Assembly (NCBI GenBank): GCA_007123335.1 | Contig: SKLG01000186.1 | Span: 1 to 7,575 of the forward strand | Length of the DNA stretch: 7,575 nucleotides | Source: Anaerolineae bacterium | Lineage (GTDB): Bacteria; Chloroflexota; Anaerolineae; UBA1429 | Reading direction: 5' to 3' | Notes under the pieces: model-generated | What the model was told of the DNA's origin: nothing | Databases searched by the model: none | Seen by the model: only the letters and a program-made list of their open reading frames with translations | Part shown: positions 1 through 5,788 of the stretch, in pieces | Numbering within the stretch: the stretch's first letter is position 1 | Layout: every line of letters begins with the position of its first letter | Made by a program: the position numbers and the translations under genes

Positions 1-194
1 ACGATGAGGTCGTCCTCGTCGATGGGCGTCGAGATGCGCGAGAGCAGCTCCATCAGCGTATGGCCGAATCGCTGCCCGGCGGTGAGCCCCTCGTAGCGGG
101 CGGCGCACTCGTGCAGGATCTCGAGCCGCTCCAGGAACAGGGTGCGGTCGTCCATGGCGAACAGCTTGTTCTTTAACCGCTGGGTGCGCTGCAT
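1..194 (-). CDS. Glycyl radical enzyme (pyruvate formate-lyase-like), N-terminal part only
   Basis: The first 64 codons of a minus-strand gene that continues past the left edge. It starts at the ATG read leftward from 194, with GAGGAG about 6 nt upstream. The protein begins MQRTQRLKNKLFAMDDRT and ends, where cut, with STPIDEDDLIV. This matches the N-terminus of PFL-like glycyl radical enzymes: a basic RLK..LFA start, then LER, then an EG followed by R and a leucine-rich helix, ending in a P-x-x-I-D-x-L-I-V segment before the PFL domain proper. In that family a glycyl radical made by a radical-SAM activase starts C-C, C-O or C-N bond cleavage in anaerobic metabolism. The active-site Cys and the C-terminal Gly loop lie outside the window, so substrate and activity cannot be judged. 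The divergent ferredoxin next to it fits an anaerobic redox role. The family call rests on a short stretch only. Confidence 0.6.
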   Translation of the reverse strand, partial: MQRTQRLKNKLFAMDDRTLFLERLEILHECAARYEGLTAGQRFGHTLMELLSRISTPIDEDDLI

Positions 195-237
195 GATGGC
201 TCCTCTCAGGCCGGGCGTGAGGCGATACAATGCTGCA

Positions 238-265
238 AGGATACGGACTGTGCGCACAATGTCAA
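238..265 (-). promoter_or_regulatory. Sigma70-type promoter for the glycyl-radical-like gene
   Basis: On the minus strand, TTGACA (plus 260-265) and TATCCT (plus 238-243) are separated by 16 bp. The start point would be near 231, giving a leader of about 37 nt before the ATG at 194. The spacer holds a perfect 10-bp palindrome, TGTGCGCACA (249-258), which could be a regulator site. Confidence 0.55.
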
Positions 266-284
266 TATCGGCCATTTTTCGCAC

Positions 285-312
285 TTGACACAAAAAAGGG
301 GGAACATATACT
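285..312 (+). promoter_or_regulatory. Sigma70-type promoter for the ferredoxin gene
   Basis: A consensus TTGACA (285-290), a 16-bp spacer and TATACT (307-312) lie upstream of the ferredoxin. The start point would be near 319, leaving a leader of about 59 nt. The -35 box is back to back with the minus-strand -35 at 260-265, 19 bp away. Confidence 0.7.
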
Positions 313-377
313 CCTTGGAGCGGCCAGCATTTGGATACCTGGTCCGAGTACACACTATACAGGAGGACATATTCCCA

Positions 378-641
378 ATGGCTTACCTCATCACCGACGA
401 ATGCATCATGTGTGGGGCTTGCGAGCCCGAGTGCCCCAATGAGGCCATCTCAGAGGGCGATGATCTCTATGTCATCGATCCCGACAAGTGCACCGAGTGT
501 GTAGGCTTTTTCAGCACGCAGCAATGCTACGAAGTGTGCCCCGTCGAGGCGCCGGCCCCCGATCCTGATCATGAAGAGACTCAGGAAGAGCTAATGGCCA
601 AGTTCGAAAAGTTGAACCCTGGCATGGAGCCAAAAGAGTAG
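378..641 (+). CDS. 2[4Fe-4S] ferredoxin, YfhL / Allochromatium type
   Basis: An 87-residue ferredoxin, a small cytoplasmic low-potential electron carrier. The first cluster motif is CIMCGACEPECP (Cys9, 12, 15, 19; C-x2-C-x2-C-x3-C-P). The second is the lengthened form C-x2-C-x8-C-x3-C-P (Cys38, 41, 50, 54), typical of YfhL-family and Allochromatium vinosum-type ferredoxins. A charged tail after about residue 57 (DHEETQEE and onward) also fits. The ATG at 378 is preferred because AGGAGG (361-366) precedes it and because the reading frame upstream runs back through the predicted promoter. The gene stands alone: its own promoter lies upstream and a strong terminator begins 18 bp after the stop. 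It is divergent from the glycyl-radical-like gene, so a role in reducing a radical-SAM activase is plausible but unproven. Family assignment is secure; the partner is not. Confidence 0.93.
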   Translation: MAYLITDECIMCGACEPECPNEAISEGDDLYVIDPDKCTECVGFFSTQQCYEVCPVEAPAPDPDHEETQEELMAKFEKLNPGMEPKE

Positions 642-659
642 CCCTCTTCCCTTGCGCCG

Positions 660-701
660 ATAACAAAAAGCCCTGGAAATCATTCCAGGGCTTTTTGTTA
701 T
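660..701. terminator. Bidirectional intrinsic terminator
   Basis: A perfect 19-bp inverted repeat (660-678 with 683-701) encloses the 4-nt loop ATCA. The stem has a GC core (GCCCTGG / CCAGGGC) flanked by AAAAA and TTTTT, so a U-rich end is produced on either strand. It sits 18 bp after the ferredoxin stop and about 100 bp after the stop of the converging HTH gene, so it can serve both. Confidence 0.95.
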
Positions 702-738
702 AAATCGGTTTTCCGTGTCAGCAACATTCAAGGACACC

Positions 739-776
739 GGCAGAGGCGCTGTAGCGGCCGCTATGCCACCTCTGCC
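739..776. repeat. Nested inverted repeat between the two converging genes
   Basis: Outer arms GGCAGAGG (739-746) and CCTCTGCC (769-776) pair perfectly. Between them is a separate perfect 12-bp palindrome, TAGCGGCCGCTA (752-763). It lies downstream of the HTH gene stop (804) and before the terminator. There is no T-run after either arm, so it is not a standard terminator. It may be a transcript 3'-end structure or a protein site. Confidence 0.5.
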
Positions 777-803
777 AAATGATGACGAGCCAGCGCGGGG
801 TCG

Positions 804-1025
804 TTACTGGACCATCCCGGCCGCTGCATCCTCGTTGGTCACACCTGCCTCGCCCTGTAGATGGCGTGCCAGCCAGGCATCGAGATCGGAGCGGCGGAAC
901 CGCCACGTGCGACCGATCTTGATCGCCGGGATCTTGCCATCCTGAGCCCACGAGTAGATCGTGGACTCTTTGAGCTGCAGATAGCGTGCGACCTGCTTGA
1001 CATTGAGCAAAGTGTTCTCGTCCAT
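804..1025 (-). CDS. Excisionase-family (HTH_17, MerR-like) DNA-binding protein
   Basis: A 73-residue protein starting MDENTLLNVKQVARYLQL. Residues 6-52 form the classic HTH_17 unit: LLNVKQVARYLQL (helix-turn), KESTIYSWAQDGKIP (recognition helix with the G-K-I-P turn), IKIGRTWRF (beta wing) and RRSDLDAWL. These proteins bind DNA as small winged helices and include phage excisionases as well as many chromosomal regulators. The Ala/Glu-rich tail (56-73) has no recognisable domain. The ATG at 1025 is preferred over longer readings because the family domain begins five residues later; the ribosome site is only a G-run (GGGGGG) and falls in a hairpin. No integrase, att site or phage gene is nearby, so a chromosomal regulator is more likely than a true excisionase. 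It has its own promoter and operator-like repeats, which suggests autoregulation. Confidence 0.88.
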   Translation of the reverse strand: MDENTLLNVKQVARYLQLKESTIYSWAQDGKIPAIKIGRTWRFRRSDLDAWLARHLQGEAGVTNEDAAAGMVQ

Positions 1026-1043
1026 GTTTACCCCCCAGGTAAA
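1026..1043 (-). promoter_or_regulatory. Hairpin over the HTH gene ribosome binding site
   Basis: In the mRNA, UUUACC and GGUAAA pair around a UGGGG loop and end one nucleotide before the AUG (plus 1027-1032 with 1038-1043). The only Shine-Dalgarno candidate, the G-run, is split between loop and stem. A run of seven U lies directly upstream. This could lower or regulate translation. Confidence 0.4.
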
Positions 1044-1159
1044 AAAAGTAGTGGTACCGCTCTGATCAGAACTCGCCAGGCCCGGTGATCTGCTTTCCAA
1101 CACATCACAACACAGAGAGCAGCAAATCGAACCAAACACGGCGCGCACCGAACAGCGCT

Positions 1160-1179
1160 GATACCCCGTATCCCGATAC
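1160..1179. promoter_or_regulatory. Operator-like GATAC/GTATC cluster at the HTH gene start point
   Basis: Three alternating half-sites, GATAC (1160-1164), GTATC (1168-1172) and GATAC (1175-1179), lie just downstream of the -10 box and cover the predicted start point near 1174. A fourth GTATC lies at 1233-1237, upstream of the -35. The layout suits a repressor site, perhaps for the HTH protein itself. Confidence 0.45.
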
Positions 1180-1180
1180 C

Positions 1181-1209
1181 ATTATACACCATAATGTGCC
1201 AAAAGTCAA
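1181..1209 (-). promoter_or_regulatory. Strong sigma70 promoter for the HTH gene
   Basis: On the minus strand, TTGACT (plus 1204-1209), a 17-bp spacer and a perfect TATAAT (plus 1181-1186). The start point would be near 1174, giving a leader of about 150 nt before the ATG at 1025. Confidence 0.75.
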
Positions 1210-1371
1210 TATAAGCAGTATAAATGATCCCAGTATCCGGGACCAGCCGATGGTGTCTAATAGTCAGTGCGCCCATCTCAAGCCCACGACAAGATAGCCA
1301 TAGTAGGCCATTCACAAGAAGGGTGATATCTCTATAGGATGAATGGAGCGCTCTATCCTGATTGGGCAGAA

Positions 1372-1391
1372 GCGATCCGCATTTAGATCGC
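1372..1391 (-). terminator. Weak hairpin after the glycosidase-like gene
   Basis: GCGATC (1372-1377) and GATCGC (1386-1391) form a 6-bp stem with an 8-nt loop, 18 nt past the stop of the minus-strand gene. No U-run follows on the minus strand, so it is at best a weak or factor-dependent terminator. Confidence 0.3.
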
Positions 1392-1408
1392 CAGAAGCGC
1401 ACCCTTGA

Positions 1409-2761
1409 TCAACGTGCCTTGGGTACCATGATATACGTAGCGATATGCCGTAGAAAATCGGTCACGTCATAACTGCGCCAGCGTTCGCCCATGGCCCCGG
1501 CGGTGAACACGGCGAAACCGACGACATAGTCATCCTGCCGCACCTGCTCGTCGTACCAGTCGAGCTGCTGCAAGTAGGCATCGATGGGGGTGTCGGCCAG
1601 CCCTCCGCGCATCCAATAGTCGGCAAAGTCGAGCCAGCCTCCCGCCGGTTTGGGGCCGGGGCGGTTCCTCACCAAGCCATCAACGCCCGCCTCGGAGATG
1701 ATCAGCGGCACTTCCAGTCCGCGCGGCTGGAGGAAATCCTCGTACCACCAGCGGTAGCGCAGCGTCAGGGCGCCGCGATGGGGATAGTTGGGATGCCCGG
1801 GCAACCCGGCGCCGGCGGAGCGCTGCATAAGCGGCGCGTCATATTCATGGACGGACAACGCCCCATTGTAGCGTTTGGCGGCCTCGATGGCCGGCAAAAA
1901 GCGCCTGAATTCGTCCCACTCGGGCGTACCGGTGGAGAATGCCCCCACAGCGACGCGAAGGCCATACTCTGCCATCACCCGCGCCCTCTCGGCCTCGAAC
2001 GCGGCGAGCCACTCCATGCGGTCGCCCATCTGCGGCTCGTTGATCCCCTCCCAATAGTCCACCACCGGGTGGAGCAAATAGATGTCGAGGTGTCTGGCCA
2101 CATAGGCCCGCGCCGCCTCGGCCGGATCTCCTTCCAGCCGAAAAGTATCCTCAACGCGCGCCACAATGACCGTCGAGGGTGACGCCTCTCGGACCTCGGC
2201 GAGAAAGCCAAAGTCGCCCACCGCCTTGACCAGCGGCGGCTTGGTTCGGCGGACAAACTCCATGATCTCTGGCGAATTGTTCCATTGGACGTGAAGGCCC
2301 AGCTTGCTATCCCCCGGCTGATCCAGAGTGGGAGGCCAGGGCAGCGTGGGCGTCGGCGTGGGAGAGGGGGTCAGGGTCAAGGTTGGCGACGGCGTCACGG
2401 TTGGCGACGGGGTCAACGTCGGCGTCGCTATCTGACTCTTTACCAGGGGGAATGCAAGCTCATCCGGGCTCGGCGTAGGATCTGTGGGCAAAGGGATGAC
2501 GCTCGGCGTGGGCGTCACCAAAGGTCCAGGGTATGGATACGCGCCAGGGGTGACCGGTGCCACCGCCAACGCTTGTCTCGTGGGTTGAGCGCCCGTCGTC
2601 GCGACAGCCGTCGCATCCTCGCCCGTCGGTTCTTCCATAGCTGCCTCTTGAGTGCGGTCACGATGTATCCAGACCTCACTGGAAAGGGCGCCAAACGCAA
2701 AGCTCGCCAAAGCCACACATAGCGCAAACGCGATCAAGAGCACGCGCCGTCGATTCAGCAT
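1409..2761 (-). CDS. Membrane-anchored glycoside-hydrolase-like protein with Thr/Pro/Ser linker
   Basis: A 450-residue exported protein. Residues 1-6 (MLNRRR) are basic, 7-27 are a hydrophobic segment with no lipobox, so it is a signal anchor or Sec signal. Residues 68-149 are a low-complexity Pro/Thr/Ser linker with TPSPT repeats. Residues 151-450 look like a TIM-barrel glycosidase: after LGLHVQW comes EGINEP, with Glu241 as candidate acid/base, and later IISEAG, with Glu356 as candidate nucleophile; the about 115-residue spacing fits clan GH-A. The substrate and exact GH family are not recognisable. The start at 2761 is preferred because GGAG lies 9 nt upstream and the basic n-region then leads straight into the hydrophobic helix; an ATG at 2800 would add 13 residues but lacks a ribosome site. 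It is the last gene of the minus-strand run. Proteins of this build are common in Chloroflexota. Confidence 0.75.
   Translation of the reverse strand: MLNRRRVLLIAFALCVALASFAFGALSSEVWIHRDRTQEAAMEEPTGEDATAVATTGAQPTRQALAVAPVTPGAYPYPGPLVTPTPSVIPLPTDPTPSPDELAFPLVKSQIATPTLTPSPTVTPSPTLTLTPSPTPTPTLPWPPTLDQPGDSKLGLHVQWNNSPEIMEFVRRTKPPLVKAVGDFGFLAEVREASPSTVIVARVEDTFRLEGDPAEAARAYVARHLDIYLLHPVVDYWEGINEPQMGDRMEWLAAFEAERARVMAEYGLRVAVGAFSTGTPEWDEFRRFLPAIEAAKRYNGALSVHEYDAPLMQRSAGAGLPGHPNYPHRGALTLRYRWWYEDFLQPRGLEVPLIISEAGVDGLVRNRPGPKPAGGWLDFADYWMRGGLADTPIDAYLQQLDWYDEQVRQDDYVVGFAVFTAGAMGERWRSYDVTDFLRHIATYIMVPKAR
2382..2417 (-). repeat. 18-bp tandem repeat encoding the TPSPT linker
   Basis: Two adjacent 18-bp units (2382-2399 and 2400-2417), both beginning GTTGGCGACGG on the plus strand, encode the six-residue repeat of the linker. 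Degenerate copies continue on both sides. This is coding low complexity, prone to length variation, not an independent element. Confidence 0.6.
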
Positions 2762-2844
2762 CTCCTTCTTCTCCAACGCCGATCTATTCCCGTCGGGCAT
2801 GATGGGCTCGCGGGATAGGGACCGGTCCTGTGGCGCATAGGGAA

Positions 2845-2877
2845 GGAGGCGTCAGGCCAACGTTGCTCGACGCCTCC
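2845..2877 (-). terminator. Hairpin between the amidohydrolase and glycosidase-like genes
   Basis: GGAGGCGTC (2845-2853) and GACGCCTCC (2869-2877) form a perfect 9-bp GC-rich stem with a 15-nt loop containing the palindrome CAACGTTG. It starts 16 nt past the amidohydrolase stop. On the minus strand it is followed only by TTCCC, so it may partly terminate, or protect the upstream mRNA, rather than stop transcription fully. Confidence 0.45.
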
Positions 2878-2893
2878 CGAACACGGTCTGGGT

Positions 2894-3697
2894 TTACACA
2901 AAGCCGGCCAGCCGGGCAAGATTCAGGCCCTTGACCTGGGCGCGATCCTCCTCGGGCCAATGATCGAGGAGGGCATCGACGATGCCGGGGGAGCCGCTGC
3001 TCCACGCCAGGCGGTGGGGGCCATAGGCCGCGGCCACCCGCCCCACCAACTCTTTGGCATCCAGGTGCGGCTCGGGCTTTTGGGAAAAGTGGGTCAACCC
3101 CGACAGTTTCATCGTCACATTGGGAAACTGGCTCAGGGCCAGGACATCCTCATACTCTTCCTCGGTGCCCATGCCCGGCTCGGCCAGGTGGTCGATGAGC
3201 ACCGGGAAATCGGGATAATCGGTGATCGCCCGAGCCACCTCGCGGGCATAGTTCGGGCCGATGTGCAGCTCGATGACCAGGCCCAGCTCGCCGGCCCGTT
3301 CCCAGAGCCGACGGACGTTGGGCTGATCAAAGCTCTGAAAATAGTCCGCCTTGCCACGATGGGCGTGAAAGCGCTGCGCGATCAGCCGAGGCTGCGCCGC
3401 CACCAGATCGGCCAGCTTTTGCGGCGCATCGGGGTCCTTGGGCAGCATTAGGCATGTTCCCTTGATCCGCTCCGGCTCTCTTTCCAGGCAATCGAGCACC
3501 AGGCGGTGATCATCGCCATAAGGCTCGGGATGCACGATGACGGCGCGGTCGATGCCCACGCTCTCCATACGCGCCAAATAGTCGGCCAAGGGATCTACCG
3601 AGAGGCGTGTAGGATCGGGGACATACGTCGCGCCGGGGTAAAAGGGGTAGCGGTCGGTATCGCTGGAGAACATGTGCGCGTTCCACTCGACGATCAT
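2894..3697 (-). CDS. Amidohydrolase-2 family TIM-barrel protein with degenerate metal motifs
   Basis: A 267-residue protein, about the usual length of compact amidohydrolase-2 (PF04909) members such as lactone hydrolases and decarboxylases. Family marks seen: an N-terminal MIVEWNAHMF strand, AVIVHPEP (52-59), RFHAH (109-113), IELHIG (142-147), VLIDHLAEPG (166-175), VTMKLSG (194-200), RLAWSSGSP (229-237) and a closing NLARLAGF (259-266). The usual D-x-H-x-H metal motif is here N6-A-H8-M-F10, and the usual G-S-D near the C-terminus is S-G-S (234-236), so the second His and the catalytic Asp seem lost while His145 and His170 remain. Activity may be metal-free, altered or absent. The start at 3697 is fixed by GGAGG 6 nt upstream. 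It follows the CDF gene after 66 bp in the same direction, probably co-transcribed. The substrate is unknown, possibly a sugar lactone by context. Confidence 0.85.
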   Translation of the reverse strand: MIVEWNAHMFSSDTDRYPFYPGATYVPDPTRLSVDPLADYLARMESVGIDRAVIVHPEPYGDDHRLVLDCLEREPERIKGTCLMLPKDPDAPQKLADLVAAQPRLIAQRFHAHRGKADYFQSFDQPNVRRLWERAGELGLVIELHIGPNYAREVARAITDYPDFPVLIDHLAEPGMGTEEEYEDVLALSQFPNVTMKLSGLTHFSQKPEPHLDAKELVGRVAAAYGPHRLAWSSGSPGIVDALLDHWPEEDRAQVKGLNLARLAGFV

Positions 3698-3763
3698 GGT
3701 TCCCTCCGTGTGTTTGGTGGTCTGGATGAGATGGTACACGCTTTACGCCAGGGACAGAAATCG

Positions 3764-4738
3764 CTAGGATGAGCCGTCAGACGGCTCCTCTGCGGCTTGT
3801 GATTCCTCCGCTCTGTGCGTCGTACTGGTCACCCATGGGGGCTCGGCATGCACAAAGGCGTGATCGACCTCCTCCAGCTCTTCAATGCGCTCGCGCACCG
3901 TATCGCTGACATCATGCACCACCGTCAAGGGCTGGTCGGCCTCCATATTGATGTGAATATCCACGCGAACTTGCGGCCCCACATACTCGACGATCACCTG
4001 ATGCACGTCGAGCACCCCGGAGACCGCCATCGACCGCTCGATGATCGTCTCGACAAGCTCCGGAGAAGCGTGCCCACCGATAAGCTGGTGGATGCTCTCG
4101 CCGAACACCTCCCAGGCGTTGTGCAGGATCCAGGGCACCACCAGCAGGCCCGCCAAAGGGTCTGCCAGCGGGGCGATCACGCGGCTCCCGATGACGCCGA
4201 CAAAGGCCAATACCGACGTCAGCACATCGACGAGGTTATCCCGCGCTGCCGCGCCCAACGCCGGGCTCGAGGCGCGCGCCGCAAACCGCTTGACCGTCAG
4301 ATACATCCCCCCCTTGATCGCCACTGTAACACCGGGCACGACGAGCGCCCATATGGAGACAATGGCCTCTGGACCTTCTCGCCAGGTGGCTATGCTGTTG
4401 CGCCCGGCCTCGAAAGCGGCCAGGGTCATCATAAGGCCGATGATGATGCTGACCAGAGGCTCGATGCGCCGATGCCCGTGGGGATGGTGGGCGTCGGCCG
4501 GCTGCAAAGACAGCCATAGCCCCACCAACATGAGCACACTATAGGCCACATCGGAGGCCGAATTCGCAGCATCCGCATAGATAGCGCTACTGCCCGAGAT
4601 ATGGGCCACCACGCCTTTGGCGCCCACCAGAACGATATTGCCCACCAAACCGACCACGCTGGCCTGGGTATAAATACGACGAATATGAGGCGCCACGCCC
4701 GTGGGGTCAATGTGCTGGATGGTCGACGAGCCTTTCAT
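3764..4738 (-). CDS. Cation diffusion facilitator (CDF) transporter, probable Mn2+ exporter
   Basis: A 324-residue inner-membrane protein that exports divalent metal against protons. It has six predicted membrane segments within about residues 27-205, then a cytoplasmic ferredoxin-like C-terminal domain (about 226-306, including VRVDIHINMEADQPLTVVHD) and a polar tail. The transport site is formed by segment 2, YADAANSASD (Asn59 and Asp63, N-x3-D), and segment 5, RDNLVD (Asp167 and Asp171, D-x3-D). Zn-type members have His in these places and Fe/Zn FieF has D-x3-D with H-x3-D; the N-D/D-D pattern is the one described for Mn-type CDFs such as MntE. The loop after segment 2 carries HHPHGH (84-89), a common family feature. 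An in-frame stop two codons upstream fixes the ATG at 4738, although the ribosome site is weak. It lies 35 bp after the epimerase gene, probably the same operon. Family is secure; Mn selectivity is inferred. Confidence 0.92.
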   Translation of the reverse strand: MKGSSTIQHIDPTGVAPHIRRIYTQASVVGLVGNIVLVGAKGVVAHISGSSAIYADAANSASDVAYSVLMLVGLWLSLQPADAHHPHGHRRIEPLVSIIIGLMMTLAAFEAGRNSIATWREGPEAIVSIWALVVPGVTVAIKGGMYLTVKRFAARASSPALGAAARDNLVDVLTSVLAFVGVIGSRVIAPLADPLAGLLVVPWILHNAWEVFGESIHQLIGGHASPELVETIIERSMAVSGVLDVHQVIVEYVGPQVRVDIHINMEADQPLTVVHDVSDTVRERIEELEEVDHAFVHAEPPWVTSTTHRAEESQAAEEPSDGSS

Positions 4739-4773
4739 ACTCTACCAATCCTAGCAACAAGAAGCGCTCTTGT

Positions 4774-5703
4774 TCACCTATCATCACTGCCCCGCTTGAT
4801 GACAGCCGACCCGACGGCGTACCCGTTCGGGTAGCTCGGGCTGAGCTGATATTCCACGATGCGTTCCAGCAGCTTGAGATAGGCGATGCCGTCCTGGGCC
4901 GCCGTGTCGGCATCGGGGACCATGGGCGCGCTCTCGATGGTGCAGTAGCCTTGATAGCCCACGGTCTTGATGGCGCGCAGCACCGCCTTGAAATCGATGG
5001 TGCCATAGCCCGGTGTCAGCGAGTTGGAATCACGGAAATGCATGTGCCACAACAAGGGCTGGGCATCCATCACCGCCTCATAGGGGCCAAGCTCCTCAAT
5101 GTTGGCGTGAAACCAATCGAGCTGGATGCCGATATTGTCCAGGCCGGTCAGCTCGATGATGCGCTTGTGGTTGCGCGCCGTGTTGACAAATTTGCCCATC
5201 TCCAGGTGGTTGGTGGCTTCAAAGACCAGGCGCAGGCCCCTGTCTTGGGCATAGGCCCCCATGCGCTGCAGGGCATCGACGGCGACCGCCGTACACTCGG
5301 AGACATTGTCCGGAGTAATGTCGTCATGAATAGCCACCGCCACGGTGACACAGGGCGCGCCCAGCTCGGCGGCGACGTCTATCGAGACCTTGGTCTCGGC
5401 AACCGCCAAATCCGCCGTGTTGGGCTCGGTCAAGGTCTTGAAGGTGGGCGAAAAGGGATCCCACATCTCCCCCCAGCACTCGTTGACGCACGAGATCGCC
5501 AACCCATAGTCGGCCTTGAGCTGCCGATGGGCGGCGACATAATCCTCCAGCGATACCCCCAGGCCATAGCGCCCCTTGGGCGGAGCCAGCTCGATGGCGT
5601 CATAGCCAAAGCGCTTGAGGCGCTGATAGCTGCGCTCCGGATAGAGATAGGTCTCTTCCTGGCCAAAGGTCAATTGAAAATAGCTGAATGCGAGTTTTTC
5701 CAC
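4774..5703 (-). CDS. Sugar phosphate isomerase/epimerase-like TIM barrel protein
   Basis: A 309-residue cytoplasmic protein of the xylose-isomerase-like TIM barrel superfamily (PF01261). It carries the metal/catalytic set of ketose 3-epimerases: Glu162 in VFEATNH, Asp196 and His199 in QLDWFHAN, His222 in WHMHFRDS and Glu257 in TIESAP. The spacings Asp-His-Glu (196, 222, 257) equal those I recall for D-tagatose 3-epimerase (185, 211, 246), so a Mn2+-type sugar epimerase or isomerase is likely; the family also includes inosose dehydratases and hydroxypyruvate isomerases, so the substrate is open. The GTG start at 5703 is chosen because AAAGGAG lies 7 nt upstream; an ATG at 5736 would add 11 residues but has no ribosome site. 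It is the first gene of the minus-strand run and is divergent from the aldo/keto reductase, suggesting shared control and a common carbohydrate pathway. Confidence 0.88.
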   Translation of the reverse strand: MEKLAFSYFQLTFGQEETYLYPERSYQRLKRFGYDAIELAPPKGRYGLGVSLEDYVAAHRQLKADYGLAISCVNECWGEMWDPFSPTFKTLTEPNTADLAVAETKVSIDVAAELGAPCVTVAVAIHDDITPDNVSECTAVAVDALQRMGAYAQDRGLRLVFEATNHLEMGKFVNTARNHKRIIELTGLDNIGIQLDWFHANIEELGPYEAVMDAQPLLWHMHFRDSNSLTPGYGTIDFKAVLRAIKTVGYQGYCTIESAPMVPDADTAAQDGIAYLKLLERIVEYQLSPSYPNGYAVGSAVIKRGSDDR

Positions 5704-5710
5704 AGCGGCG

Positions 5711-5728
5711 CTCCTTTGGGCACCAAGG
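5711..5728 (-). promoter_or_regulatory. Epimerase ribosome binding site inside a hairpin
   Basis: The Shine-Dalgarno AAAGGAG (plus 5711-5717) decides the GTG start at 5703. Upstream, CCUUGG pairs with CCAAAGG (one bulged A, loop UGC; plus 5713-5719 with 5723-5728), so most of the site can be hidden in the mRNA. Confidence 0.45.
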
Positions 5729-5788
5729 CAGGCCATTTGAGACCATCATACCTGAGGCGGGGCGAGCCTTGTGAACGTCAAGGGGGAC

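Larger units (their letters stand above)
1026..1408. other. 383-bp AT-richer non-coding region
   Basis: No convincing gene on either strand. The right half (1210-1408) is the space after the glycosidase-like gene. It holds a GCGATC/GATCGC hairpin (1372-1377 with 1386-1391), an 8-bp direct repeat CAGAAGCG (1367-1374 and 1392-1399) flanking that hairpin, and AGGAT/ATCCT arms (1336-1340 and 1355-1359) around a GAGCGCTC palindrome. The left half (1026-1209) is the leader and promoter of the HTH gene and contains the palindrome TCTGATCAGA (1061-1070). Confidence 0.6.

Noticed and set aside
285..377. Longer ferredoxin reading with 31 extra N-terminal residues
   Set aside because: It would start at a TTG inside the -35 box of the gene's own promoter, and the ribosome site is placed for the ATG at 378.
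804..1025. Excisionase-type HTH as a sign of a prophage or integrated element
   Set aside because: No integrase, att repeats, tRNA or phage gene nearby; this HTH type is common in chromosomal regulators.
1126..1140. GGTTCGATTT on the minus strand, like a tRNA T-loop
   Set aside because: The flanking bases do not pair as a T-stem and no acceptor or anticodon arm can be drawn.
1028..1402. 124-codon minus-strand reading frame upstream of the HTH gene
   Set aside because: It covers the promoter and leader, has no recognisable domain and odd Cys/Trp-rich composition; chance frame.
2340..2530. Short repeats resembling a repeat array or CRISPR
   Set aside because: They are codons of the TPSPT linker; no spacers, and the unit is a multiple of three.
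3815..4544. Plus-strand frames opposite the CDF gene
   Set aside because: Antisense shadows; Arg/His-rich with no family match, while the CDF reading is clear.
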